A DNA stretch of 64,000 nt from Streptomyces plumbidurans (GTDB lineage Bacteria; Actinomycetota; Actinomycetes; Streptomycetales; Streptomycetaceae): the NCBI RefSeq assembly GCF_019857225.1, contig NZ_JAFJSY010000001.1, positions 186,001-250,000 on the forward strand, written 5' to 3'. Below are positions 29,784 to 38,128 of the stretch, piece by piece. Position numbers and translations under genes: made by a program. Under the pieces are notes generated by a model. That model was not told the origin of the DNA, did no database searches, and worked only from the letters and a program-made list of their open reading frames with translations. Within the stretch, counting starts at the first letter, position 1, and every line of letters starts with the position of its first letter.

Positions 29784-30917
29784 CTACCGAGGCTGCCGGG
29801 TGCCCAGGCGCTCGTGCACCCAGTCGTGGAACGCGCCGATGTGGTGCTCGCTCGGCACCAGTACGCCTCCCTTGGCGTACAGCCGGGAGCTCATCGCGGG
29901 CTGGGTGCGCTCGCAGGCGTCGAAGTCCTGGCGGTTGACCCGGTCGAAGAGCTCCACGGACCGGCTGACGTCCTTCCCGCTCTCCACGACGTGCGGCAGG
30001 TAGAGCCAGTCGCACTCGACGATCGTGCGGTCGACGGACACCGGGTACATCCGGTGGAAGATGACATGGTCGGGGACGAGGTTGATGAACACCTGCGGCC
30101 GTACGGTGATCGCGTAGTAGCGGCGGTCCTGGTCGTCCGCGACGCCCGGGATGCGGTCCAGCCCCTCCGAGCCGTCGACGGTGAACCCCTTGACGTCCTC
30201 GCCGAACTCCGCGCCGTGCCCGACGTAGTACTGGGCGGCGTATCCGTCCGCGAACTCCGGGAGCACTTCCGTGAGTTCGGGGTGGATGGTGGCGCAGTGG
30301 TAGCACTCCATGAAGTTCTCGATGATGAGCTTCCAGTTGGCCTTCACGTCGTAGACGATCCGCTTGCCGACGGAGAGACCGGCGATGTCGTAGTGGTCGA
30401 TCGCCTCGACGTCCCCGAGGCGGGCGACGACGTCCCCGATGACCTCCTCCTCGAAGGAGGGCGGGTCCTCGGCGAGGCAGACCCAGACATAGCCGAGCCA
30501 TTCGCGCACGGCCACGTTCACCAGGCCGTACTCGGTGCGGCCGACGTCCGGCATCTTGGTCAGATTGGGCGCGGCGACCAGCTTGCCGTCCAGGCCGTAG
30601 GTCCAGGCGTGGTACGGGCACTGGAAGGCCCGCTTGACCTCACCGGACTCCTCGGTGCACAGCCGCGCGCCGCGGTGGCGGCACACGTTGAAGAACGCGC
30701 GGACCGAGCCGTCGCGCGAGCGGGTCACGAGAAGGGACTCGCGGCCCACGTCGACGGTCCGGAACGCGCCCGGCTTGGCGAGATCGGACGAGCGCACGAC
30801 ACAGAACCACATGCTCTCGAATATGCGCTCCTGCTCCTGGGCGAAGATCGCCGGGTCCGTGTAGGAGGAGCCGGGAAGGGTGGCGATCAGGCTGTCCGGC
30901 AGACTGGTCGAGGTCAC
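29784..30917 (-). CDS. Rieske oxygenase large subunit, probable glycine betaine demethylase
   Basis: A 377-residue aromatic-ring-hydroxylase-type alpha subunit: Rieske site CRHRGARLC...CPYH (residues about 84-106) and mononuclear iron site ENFMECYHCATIHPEL (about 203-218) with the Glu/His ligands. Relatives demethylate glycine betaine (GbcA) or other betaines such as stachydrine and carnitine. Dimethylglycine and sarcosine oxidases in the same island argue for betaine. GTG 30917 follows GAGGAG. It is last in the order ferredoxin, reductase, oxygenase, after a 97-base gap that holds an intergenic repeat. The product would be dimethylglycine plus formaldehyde. Confidence 0.88.
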   Translation of the reverse strand: MTSTSLPDSLIATLPGSSYTDPAIFAQEQERIFESMWFCVVRSSDLAKPGAFRTVDVGRESLLVTRSRDGSVRAFFNVCRHRGARLCTEESGEVKRAFQCPYHAWTYGLDGKLVAAPNLTKMPDVGRTEYGLVNVAVREWLGYVWVCLAEDPPSFEEEVIGDVVARLGDVEAIDHYDIAGLSVGKRIVYDVKANWKLIIENFMECYHCATIHPELTEVLPEFADGYAAQYYVGHGAEFGEDVKGFTVDGSEGLDRIPGVADDQDRRYYAITVRPQVFINLVPDHVIFHRMYPVSVDRTIVECDWLYLPHVVESGKDVSRSVELFDRVNRQDFDACERTQPAMSSRLYAKGGVLVPSEHHIGAFHDWVHERLGTRQPR

Positions 30918-30938
30918 GGTGCACTCCTCGGGGGACGA

Positions 30939-30991
30939 GCGCCCCGTAGGGGCGCGGGGAACTGCGCGAGCAACCACAACGGCGCCGCGCA
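30939..30991. repeat. Streptomyces-type intergenic repeat inside the Rieske operon
   Basis: Hairpin GCGCCCC-GTA-GGGGCGC (30939-30955) followed by ggggaactgcgcgag and a caaccacaacggc segment. I recall this unit as very frequent between Streptomyces genes. It separates the reductase from the oxygenase gene and could attenuate the last gene. Confidence 0.65.
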
Positions 30992-31014
30992 CAGACAACA
31001 ACCCATGTCGGCGC

Positions 31015-32175
31015 TCACAGCGAAGCGGCAAGCCTCTTGCGCCAGCGCATGAACATCCGCGGCTGGTTCATTCCGAGCACCGCAACCGGGACGCCGGCAC
31101 GCCGATAGACGGCCAGGACGTTGCGGTCGTCCACGGCGCCCTCCTCGACGGTCAAACTGTCGGCGCCCGCCGCATGCCCGGCGAACTGGATCTTCACGCC
31201 GTACTGGTCCGACCAGAAGTACGGCGGCCGGGGCACACCCGGCTCCACCGCCCCGCCGGCCAGCAGGGTGGCGATCGCGGCGTCGGGGCGCTCGCGGGCG
31301 CCGGTCCAGTGCTCGACCCGGCGGTGGGTGCCCGCGCGGGGGTCGTACCAGTTGGCGCAGTCGCCGACCGCGACCACCCCGGCCAGGCTGGTGCGCCCGT
31401 CGGCGCCGCACTTGACGCCGTTGTCGAGCTGGACGCCGGAGCCCTCCAGCCACTCGACACAAGGGCGGGCGCCGACCCCGACGACCACGATGTCCGCGGG
31501 GACGGTGCGACCGTCCTCCAGCAGTACGGCCTCGACCTGGCGCTCACCGCTGAGGCCCTTGACGCCCACCCCGCACAACAGCCGTACGCCGTGGTCCGCA
31601 TGGAGTCCGGAGACGACGGCGCCCATGGTCTCGCCGAGCGGTCCGGCGAGCGGGGTCGGGGCCGCCTCGATCACCGTCACGTCCAGTCCCAGGGCGCGGG
31701 CGGTGGAGGCGACCTCGGCGCCGATGAAGCCGCCGCCGATCACCACCAGCCGTCCCCCGCGGGCCAGTTCGTCCCGCAGGGCGCGGGCGTCGTCCAGCGT
31801 GCGCAGGGTGTGCACTCCGGCCAGGCCCTCGGAGCCCGGCAGGCCGCGAGCGGCGGCGCCGGTGGCGATGACGATGCCGTCGGCGCGGACCTCGCTCCCG
31901 TCGGCGAGGCGGACCGCGCGCCGTGCCGGGTCGAGTCCGGTGGCGCGGGCGCCGAGCAGCCACTCGGCTTCCAGGTCCTCGTCGTCCGTCTCCAGGACGA
32001 GGTCGGCCTCGCCGATGGTGCCGGCCAGGAACTCCTTGGACAACGGCGGCCTGTCGTACGGGCGGTGGGGCTCGTCGCCGATGAGGACGAGCCGTCCGTC
32101 GTAGCCCCGCTTGCGCAGGCAGCGGGCCGCCGACAGACCGGCCAGCGAGGCGCCGACCACGGCGACCGTCCTCAC
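31015..32175 (-). CDS. FAD-dependent ferredoxin reductase of the Rieske oxygenase
   Basis: A 386-residue pyridine-nucleotide-disulphide-type reductase: FAD motif VAVVGASLAGLSAARCL at the N-terminus, NAD motif VVIGGGFIGAEVAS (about 145-158), and VVAVGDCANW near residue 275. It is of the class that passes electrons from NAD(P)H to Rieske or 2Fe-2S ferredoxins. The GTG start overlaps the ferredoxin stop (GTGA), so the two form one electron-transfer unit. No fused ferredoxin domain is present, which explains the separate Rieske ferredoxin gene. Confidence 0.9.
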   Translation of the reverse strand: MRTVAVVGASLAGLSAARCLRKRGYDGRLVLIGDEPHRPYDRPPLSKEFLAGTIGEADLVLETDDEDLEAEWLLGARATGLDPARRAVRLADGSEVRADGIVIATGAAARGLPGSEGLAGVHTLRTLDDARALRDELARGGRLVVIGGGFIGAEVASTARALGLDVTVIEAAPTPLAGPLGETMGAVVSGLHADHGVRLLCGVGVKGLSGERQVEAVLLEDGRTVPADIVVVGVGARPCVEWLEGSGVQLDNGVKCGADGRTSLAGVVAVGDCANWYDPRAGTHRRVEHWTGARERPDAAIATLLAGGAVEPGVPRPPYFWSDQYGVKIQFAGHAAGADSLTVEEGAVDDRNVLAVYRRAGVPVAVLGMNQPRMFMRWRKRLAASL

Positions 32176-32534
32176 GCGATACCCCCGGCGAGGCGGGCGG
32201 CGATGCAGGGCGGCAGGTTCGGGGCGTCCGTGGACACCCGCACGTAGACCGTGCCGTCCTCGATCACGACCTCGTGCGTCCGCACCGGGAGCCGGGCGGG
32301 CGGGGCGTCGACCGCGCCGGTCCTGAGGTCGAACTTCGAGGCGTGCAGCGGGCATTCCACCTCGCGGCCCTCCAGCCAGCCGTCGGCGAGCGAGGCGTCC
32401 TGGTGGGTGCAGGTGTCGTCGATGGCGAAGACCTCGCCGTCGTCGGTGTGGAACACCGAGACCGGTGGATCGATGTCGAGCCTGAAGGCCTCACCTCGCG
32501 GGAGATCCGCGAGACGGCACGCGGGAATCATCAT
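32172..32534 (-). CDS. Rieske-type ferredoxin
   Basis: A 120-residue single Rieske domain with ligands in CTHQD (about 44-48) and ECPLHASKFD (about 63-72). It carries electrons from the overlapping reductase to the oxygenase. The start is one of two consecutive ATG codons (32534 or 32531) behind GAGGTG; the open frame reaches further up but contains the promoter and operators. First gene of the betaine demethylase operon. Confidence 0.92.
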   Translation of the reverse strand: MMIPACRLADLPRGEAFRLDIDPPVSVFHTDDGEVFAIDDTCTHQDASLADGWLEGREVECPLHASKFDLRTGAVDAPPARLPVRTHEVVIEDGTVYVRVSTDAPNLPPCIAARLAGGIA

Positions 32535-32562
32535 GACACCTCGGGTGCGTATAACGAAACGG

Positions 32563-32579
32563 ATTGCGGTAAGCGCAAC
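32563..32579. promoter_or_regulatory. Operator ATTGC-N7-GCAAC at the Rieske operon start site
   Basis: ATTGC-GGTAAGC-GCAAC; the inner TTGCG-N5-CGCAA is a perfect palindrome. It covers the predicted transcription start, as the dimethylglycine oxidase palindrome does. Confidence 0.7.
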
Positions 32580-32582
32580 ATC

Positions 32583-32611
32583 AGTCTGGGGTCGCCCAGA
32601 ACCGCTGTCAA
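32583..32611 (-). promoter_or_regulatory. Promoter of the Rieske ferredoxin-reductase-oxygenase operon
   Basis: Minus strand TTGACA (32611-32606), 17-base spacer, CAGACT (32588-32583). The start falls in the adjacent operator. Confidence 0.5.
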
Positions 32612-32645
32612 GGCGTTCCGGGAGCAGGTTTATGGCCCGAACGGA

Positions 32646-32662
32646 GTTGCTCCATATGCAAC
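32646..32662. promoter_or_regulatory. Second operator GTTGC-N7-GCAAC upstream of the Rieske promoter
   Basis: GTTGC-TCCATAT-GCAAC, perfect five-base arms, about 80 bases upstream of the first site. A pair could support looping or cooperative binding. Confidence 0.7.
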
Positions 32663-32693
32663 TTGCAGCAACATGAGAAACAACGGAAGCATG

Positions 32694-32745
32694 GGCAAGC
32701 CCGCCTTTCCGTCCGGTGCGCACCGGACGGAAAGGCGGGCTTGCC
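32694..32745. terminator. 52-base perfect palindrome, terminator of the formaldehyde dehydrogenase operon
   Basis: Two 26-base arms with no mismatch and no separate loop, centred between 32719 and 32720. It lies 25 bases past the stop of the metallo-hydrolase gene and just upstream of the Rieske control region, so it also insulates that promoter. Confidence 0.85.
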
Positions 32746-32769
32746 TGCGGCAACGGCCCCGCTCAGCCC

Positions 32770-33402
32770 TCAGAAACCGCGGTCGATCCACTCCTGCAGA
32801 TGAGGCGCCTCGGCGCCGACGGTGGTCGTGTCCCCGTGGCCGGTGTGCACGGTGGTACCGGCGGGCAGCGTGAGCAGCCTTTCCCGGATGGACTCGACGA
32901 TGGTCGGGAAGTCGCTGTACGACCTTCCCGTGGCCCCCGGCCCGCCCGCGAAGAGGGTGTCACCGCTGAAGAGCGCCCCGAGGGCGGGCGCGTACAGGCA
33001 TACGGCTCCGGGCGCGTGGCCGGGCGTGTGCAGCACGGTCAGTTCTACGCCGGCCACCGTCAGGGTCTGCCCGTCGGCCAGGTCGGCGTCGGGCGTCCGG
33101 TCGGGATGCGTCTGCTTCCACAGCGGCAGGTCGTCCGGGTGCAGCAGGACCGGTGCGCCGGTGCGGGCGGCCAGTTCGGGGGCGGCGTTGACGTGGTCGT
33201 CGTGGGCGTGGGTGCAGACGACGGCTCGCAGGGCGCGGTCGCCGACGGCCTCGGCGATCGCGTCCGCGTCGTGCGCGGCGTCCACGACGATCACCTCGTG
33301 GTCGTCGCCGACGATCCAGACGTTGTTGTCGACGTCCCAGGTGCCGCCGTCCAGCGAGAACGTGCCCGAGGTGACGAGGCGTTCGACGCGCACGGCGGCC
33401 AT
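32770..33402 (-). CDS. Metallo-beta-lactamase-fold hydrolase paired with formaldehyde dehydrogenase
   Basis: A 210-residue glyoxalase II-like hydrolase with the metal motif THAHDDH (about 60-66), HTPGHAPG (about 124-131), SGDTLFAGG and GHGDTT. Its start shares one base with the dehydrogenase stop (TGATG). In actinobacteria this pairing suggests hydrolysis of S-formylmycothiol, the product of the dehydrogenase, to formate and mycothiol. That assignment is from context. A general thioester hydrolase role is the alternative. Confidence 0.87.
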   Translation of the reverse strand: MAAVRVERLVTSGTFSLDGGTWDVDNNVWIVGDDHEVIVVDAAHDADAIAEAVGDRALRAVVCTHAHDDHVNAAPELAARTGAPVLLHPDDLPLWKQTHPDRTPDADLADGQTLTVAGVELTVLHTPGHAPGAVCLYAPALGALFSGDTLFAGGPGATGRSYSDFPTIVESIRERLLTLPAGTTVHTGHGDTTTVGAEAPHLQEWIDRGF

Positions 33403-34487
33403 CAGAACACCACCACCGAGCGCAGCACGTCGCCGCCGTGCATCCGCTCGAACGCCTTCTCCACCTCGTCCAGCTCGATCGTCTCGGTGACGAACGTGTC
33501 CAGCGGCAGGCGGCCCTGGAGGTAGAGGTCGATCAGCATCGGGAAGTCGCGGGAGGGCAGGCAGTCGCCGTACCAGGAGGACTTCAGGGAGCCGCCACGG
33601 CCGAAGACGTCCAGCAGCGGCAGCTCCAGCTTCATCTCCGGGGTGGGCACGCCGACCAGCACCACGGTCCCGGCGAGGTCGCGGGCGTAGAAGGCCTGCT
33701 GGTACGTCTCCGGGCGGCCGACCGCCTCGATGACGACGTCGGCGCCGAAGCCGCCGGTCAGTTCGCGGATCGCCTCGACCGGGTCGCCCTCGCGGGAGTT
33801 GACGGTGTGGGTGGCGCCCAGCTTCCGCGCGGTGGCCAGTTTGCGGTCGTCGATGTCGACCGCGATGACCTTGGCGGCGCCCGCGAGGTTCGCGCCGGCG
33901 ATCGCCGCGGCTCCGACGCCTCCGCAGCCGATGACGGCGACGCTGTCGCCGCGGCCGACACCGCCGGTGTTGATCGCCGCACCGATGCCCGCCATGACAC
34001 CGCAGCCGAGCAGACCGGCGGCGGCCGCGGACGCCTTCCGGTCGACCTTGGTGCACTGCCCGGCCGCGACGAGGGTCTTCTCGGCGAACGCGCCGATGCC
34101 CAGCGCGGGCGACAGCTCGGTGCCGTCGGTCAGGGTCATCCTCTGCTTGGCGTTGTGGGTGTTGAAGCAGTACCAGGGGCGGCCGCGCAGACAGGCCCGG
34201 CACTGACCGCACACGGCACGCCAGTTGAGGATCACGAAGTCGCCGGGGGCCACATCGGTGACGCCCTCCCCCACGGACTCCACCACGCCCGCCGCCTCGT
34301 GGCCGAGCAGGAAGGGGAAGTCGTCGTTGATGCCGCCCTCGCGGTAGTGCAGATCGGTGTGGCACACCCCGCACGCCTCGATCTTCACCAGCGCCTCGCC
34401 CGGGCCCGGGTCGGGCACGATGATCGTTTCCAGGCTGACGGGGGCACCCTTGCCCCGCGCGACGACGGCGCGGACCTGATGGGTCAT
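33402..34487 (-). CDS. Mycothiol-dependent formaldehyde dehydrogenase (S-hydroxymethyl-mycothiol dehydrogenase)
   Basis: A 361-residue zinc alcohol dehydrogenase of class III type: catalytic zinc in CGVCHTD, structural zinc cysteines in [18 protein letters not shown] motif [13 protein letters not shown]. The [22 protein letters not shown] region and length match the mycothiol-using group. It would oxidise formaldehyde released by the Rieske oxygenase, which explains its place here. ATG 34487 is used; the frame also opens slightly upstream. A GTTGC half-site and a GCAAC half-site lie upstream. Confidence 0.9.
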   Translation of the reverse strand: MTHQVRAVVARGKGAPVSLETIIVPDPGPGEALVKIEACGVCHTDLHYREGGINDDFPFLLGHEAAGVVESVGEGVTDVAPGDFVILNWRAVCGQCRACLRGRPWYCFNTHNAKQRMTLTDGTELSPALGIGAFAEKTLVAAGQCTKVDRKASAAAAGLLGCGVMAGIGAAINTGGVGRGDSVAVIGCGGVGAAAIAGANLAGAAKVIAVDIDDRKLATARKLGATHTVNSREGDPVEAIRELTGGFGADVVIEAVGRPETYQQAFYARDLAGTVVLVGVPTPEMKLELPLLDVFGRGGSLKSSWYGDCLPSRDFPMLIDLYLQGRLPLDTFVTETIELDEVEKAFERMHGGDVLRSVVVF

Positions 34488-34538
34488 GGCGACTCCTCGG
34501 CTGTGAAGAACTCGAACGTGGAAGCCAGTCGGAACTGA

Positions 34539-34574
34539 GTTGCTCAATACGGCACGTATCTCGTGTGTCGCAAC
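34539..34574. promoter_or_regulatory. Split GTTGC/GCAAC half-sites before formaldehyde dehydrogenase
   Basis: GTTGC at 34539-34543 and GCAAC at 34570-34574 are too far apart for the 17-base operator. GTTGC-N7-GGCAC is a weak match. A TTGACC at 34605-34600 could be the -35. Listed as a possible weak member of the regulon. Confidence 0.25.
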
Positions 34575-34614
34575 ACAGCATCATGGAGCGCGGACCGTGG
34601 GTCAAGACGCGAAA

Positions 34615-34648
34615 CGGCCCCGGCACGGCAGAAGCCGTACCGGGGCCG
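34615..34648 (-). terminator. Terminator of pyruvate carboxylase
   Basis: CGGCCCCGG-C-ACGGC-AGAA-GCCGT-A-CCGGGGCCG: 14 base pairs with one C/A mismatch and a 4-base loop, 22 bases past the pyc stop. Confidence 0.85.
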
Positions 34649-34670
34649 CCCCATCGGGTCAGCGCCGGGA

Positions 34671-37600
34671 TCACCCGATCTCGACGAGCAGGTCACCGCC
34701 CTCGACCTGCTGGATCTTGGTGATCGCCAGCCGGGAGACGCGGCCCGCCTTCGGGGCGGTGATCGCGGCCTCCATCTTCATGGCCTCGATGGTCGCCACG
34801 GTCGCCCCGGCGTCCACCTCGTCGCCCTCGGCGACCGCGAGGGTGACCACACCGGCGAACGGTGCGGCGACATGGCCCGGGTTGGACCGGTCGGCCTTCT
34901 CCGTCACCGGGATGTCGGAGGCGGCGGAGGTGTCGCGCACCTGGATCGGCCGCAGCTGGCCGTTCAGGGTGGACATCACGGTGCGCATGCCGCGCTCGTC
35001 GGCCTCGCCGACGGCCTCCAACTCGATCAGCAGCCGGACGCCGGGCTCCAGGTCGACGGTGTACTCCTTGCCCGGACGCAGACCGTAGAAGAAGTCCTTG
35101 CTGTCGAGCACGCTGGTGTCGCCGTAGGCGTGCCGGTGGTTGTCGAAGTCCCGGGTCGGGCTGGGGAACAGCAGCCGGTTGAGCGTGGCGCGCGGCTCCT
35201 TCGCCAGGCCCTCGCGGTCCTCCGCCGTCAGCTCCTGGACCGGGCGGGGCTCGGCGCGGCCTTCAAGTGCCTTGGTGCGGAAGGGTTCCGGCCAGCCGCC
35301 GGGCGGGGTGCCCAGCTCGCCGCGCAGGAATCCGATGACCGAGTCGGGGATGTCGTAGCGGTTCGGGTTCGCCTCGAAGTCGGCCGGGTCCACGCCGGCG
35401 CCCACCAGGTGCAGCGCGAGGTCGCCGACCACCTTGGAGGACGGGGTGACCTTCACCAGGCGGCCCAGCATCCGGTCGGCCGCCGCGTACATCGCCTCGA
35501 TGTCCTCGAAGCGGTCGCCGAGGCCGAGCGCGACGGCCTGGGTGCGCAGGTTGGAGAGCTGGCCGCCGGGGATCTCGTGGTGGTAGACGCGGCCGGTCGG
35601 GGAGGCGAGGCCCGCCTCGAAGGGGGCGTAGATCTTGCGGACGCTCTCCCAGTACGGCTCCAGGTCGCCGACGGCCTGCAGATCCAGTCCGGTGGGCCGC
35701 TCGGAGTGGTCGGTGGCGGCGACGATCGCCGACAGGGAGGGCTGCGAGGTCGTACCGGCCATGGAGGCGACCGCGCCGTCCACCGCGTCCGCGCCCGCCT
35801 GGATCGCGGCGAGGTAGGTGCCGAGCTGGCCGCCTGCGGTGTCGTGGGTGTGCAGGTGCACCGGCAGGTCGAACTCACGGCGCAGCGCGGAGACGAGGGT
35901 CGCGGCGGCCGGGGCGCGCAGCACACCGGCCATGTCCTTGACGGCCAGGACGTGGGCGCCGGCCTCGACGATCTGCTCCGCCAACCGGAGGTAGTAGTCC
36001 AGGGTGTAGAGGCGCTCGTTCGGGTCGGACAGGTCCGCGGTGTAGCAGAGGGCGACCTCGGCGATCGCGGTGCCCGTCCCTCGTACGGCGTCGATGGCGG
36101 GGCGCATCTGGCCGACGTCGTTGAGGGCGTCGAAGATGCGGAAGATGTCGATGCCGGTGGCCGCGGCCTCCTGCACGAAGGCGTCGGTCACCTCGGTCGG
36201 GTACGGGGTGTAGCCGACGGTGTTGCGGCCGCGCAGCAGCATCTGCAGACAGATGTTGGGCACGGCCTCGCGCAGCGCGGCCAGCCGCTCCCACGGGTCC
36301 TCGGCGAGGAAGCGCAGCGCCACGTCGTAGGTGGCGCCGCCCCAGCACTCCAGGGACAGCAGCTCGGGCAGGGTGCGGGCGACCACCGGGGCGACCGCGA
36401 GGAGGTCCTTGGTGCGCACCCGGGTGGCCAGCAGCGACTGGTGCGCGTCGCGGAAGGTGGTGTCCGTGATGCCGATGGTCGGCGACTCGCGCAGCGCGCG
36501 GGCGAAGCCCTCCGGGCCCAGCTCGACGAGCCTCTGCCGCAAGCCCGCGGGTGGCTCACCGGCGGGCAGCGCGGGCAGCTTGGAGGTCGACTCGATCAGG
36601 TGGGGGCGCTCGCCGTGCGGCTTGTTGACGGTGACGTCGGCCAGGTAGGTGAGCAGCTTGGTGCCGCGGTCGGCGGAGGAGCGGGCGGTCAGCAGATGCG
36701 GCCGCTCCTCGATGAACGACGTCGTCACCCGCCCGGCCCGGAAGTCCGGGTCGTCCAGCACGGCCTGCAGGAACGGGATGTTGGTGGCCACACCGCGGAT
36801 ACGGAACTCGGCCACGGCACGCCGGGCCCGGCCGATCGCGGACGGGAAGTCCCGGCCCCGGCAGGTCAGCTTGACCAGCATCGAGTCGAAGTGGGCGCTG
36901 ATGTCCGTACCGGCGTGGGTGGTGCCGCCGTCCAGCCGGATGCCCGAGCCGCCGGGCGAGCGGTAGGCGCTGATGCGGCCGGTGTCCGGGCGGAAGCCGT
37001 TGGCCGGGTCCTCGGTGGTGATACGACACTGCAGGGCCGCGCCGTGCAGCCGCACCGTCTCCTGCGACAGGCCCAGGTCGGCCAGGGTCTGGCCGGAGGC
37101 GATGCGCAGCTGGGACTGGACGAGGTCGACGTCGGTGACCTCCTCGGTGACCGTGTGCTCGACCTGGATGCGCGGGTTCATCTCGATGAAGACGTGGTTG
37201 CCGTCGCGGTCGAGCAGGAACTCCACCGTGCCCGCGTTGCGGTAGCCGATGCCGCGCGCGAAGCGCACCGCGTCGGCGCAGATGCGGTCGCGCAGCTCGG
37301 GGTCGAGATTGGGCGCCGGGGCCATCTCGATGACCTTCTGGTGGCGGCGCTGCAGGGAGCAGTCGCGCTCGAAGAGGTGGATGACGTTGCCCTCGCCGTC
37401 GGCGAGGATCTGCACCTCGATGTGGCGGGGGTCGACGACGGCCTTCTCCAAAAAGACGGTCGGGTCGCCGAAGGCGGAGGCCGCCTCGCGGGACGCGGCC
37501 TCGATGGACTCGCGCAGCGCGGCCGGGTCCTCGACGCGGCGCATACCGCGCCCGCCGCCGCCCGCGACCGCCTTCACGAACACCGGGAAGCCGATCTCCT

Positions 37601-38045
37601 CGGCGGCGCGGACGAGTTCGTCGATGTCGTTGGAGGGTTCGGAGGAACCGAGGACGGGGACACCGGCCGCACGGGCGGCGGCCACGGCGCGCGCCTTGTT
37701 GCCGGTCAGTTCCAGGGTCTGCGCGCTGGGGCCGACGAACGTGATGCCCGCCTCCTCGCAGGCGCGCGCGAGCTCCGGGTTCTCGGACAGGAAGCCGTAG
37801 CCCGGGTAGACCGCGTCGGCGCCCGCCTCGCGCGCGGCGCGGACGATCTCCTCGACGGAGAGGTAGGCCCGCACGGGATGCCCCTGCTCACCGATCTCAT
37901 AGGCTTCGTCGGCCTTGAGCCGGTGCAGCGAGTTGCGGTCCTCGTACGGGAAGACGGCGACGGTCCTCGCACCCAGCTCGAACCCGGCGCGGAACGCCCT
38001 GATCGCGATCTCACCACGGTTGGCGACCAGCACCTTGCGGAACAT
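34671..38045 (-). CDS. pyc: Pyruvate carboxylase
   Basis: A 1124-residue, full-length enzyme making oxaloacetate from pyruvate, bicarbonate and ATP. Order: biotin carboxylase with ATP-grasp (1-450; KAVAGGGGRGMRRV, EMNPRIQVEHTVTEE), carboxyltransferase (about 530-800; TFRDAHQSLLATR, VLAVKDMAG), PYC regulatory domain, and a biotinyl domain with the acceptor lysine in EAMKME near the C-terminus. ATG 38045 follows GAAGGGAG. It lies downstream of the galactose operon, which yields pyruvate, but has its own 83-base gap and a terminator, so joint control is uncertain. Confidence 0.97.
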   Translation of the reverse strand: MFRKVLVANRGEIAIRAFRAGFELGARTVAVFPYEDRNSLHRLKADEAYEIGEQGHPVRAYLSVEEIVRAAREAGADAVYPGYGFLSENPELARACEEAGITFVGPSAQTLELTGNKARAVAAARAAGVPVLGSSEPSNDIDELVRAAEEIGFPVFVKAVAGGGGRGMRRVEDPAALRESIEAASREAASAFGDPTVFLEKAVVDPRHIEVQILADGEGNVIHLFERDCSLQRRHQKVIEMAPAPNLDPELRDRICADAVRFARGIGYRNAGTVEFLLDRDGNHVFIEMNPRIQVEHTVTEEVTDVDLVQSQLRIASGQTLADLGLSQETVRLHGAALQCRITTEDPANGFRPDTGRISAYRSPGGSGIRLDGGTTHAGTDISAHFDSMLVKLTCRGRDFPSAIGRARRAVAEFRIRGVATNIPFLQAVLDDPDFRAGRVTTSFIEERPHLLTARSSADRGTKLLTYLADVTVNKPHGERPHLIESTSKLPALPAGEPPAGLRQRLVELGPEGFARALRESPTIGITDTTFRDAHQSLLATRVRTKDLLAVAPVVARTLPELLSLECWGGATYDVALRFLAEDPWERLAALREAVPNICLQMLLRGRNTVGYTPYPTEVTDAFVQEAAATGIDIFRIFDALNDVGQMRPAIDAVRGTGTAIAEVALCYTADLSDPNERLYTLDYYLRLAEQIVEAGAHVLAVKDMAGVLRAPAAATLVSALRREFDLPVHLHTHDTAGGQLGTYLAAIQAGADAVDGAVASMAGTTSQPSLSAIVAATDHSERPTGLDLQAVGDLEPYWESVRKIYAPFEAGLASPTGRVYHHEIPGGQLSNLRTQAVALGLGDRFEDIEAMYAAADRMLGRLVKVTPSSKVVGDLALHLVGAGVDPADFEANPNRYDIPDSVIGFLRGELGTPPGGWPEPFRTKALEGRAEPRPVQELTAEDREGLAKEPRATLNRLLFPSPTRDFDNHRHAYGDTSVLDSKDFFYGLRPGKEYTVDLEPGVRLLIELEAVGEADERGMRTVMSTLNGQLRPIQVRDTSAASDIPVTEKADRSNPGHVAAPFAGVVTLAVAEGDEVDAGATVATIEAMKMEAAITAPKAGRVSRLAITKIQQVEGGDLLVEIG

Positions 38046-38128
38046 CACCGCTCCCTTCAGCCTGCCGATGACGTGCACCATGGTGTCGGTCACGATCCCG
38101 TCACGCCATGTGAGCCGGGCCACTCACA

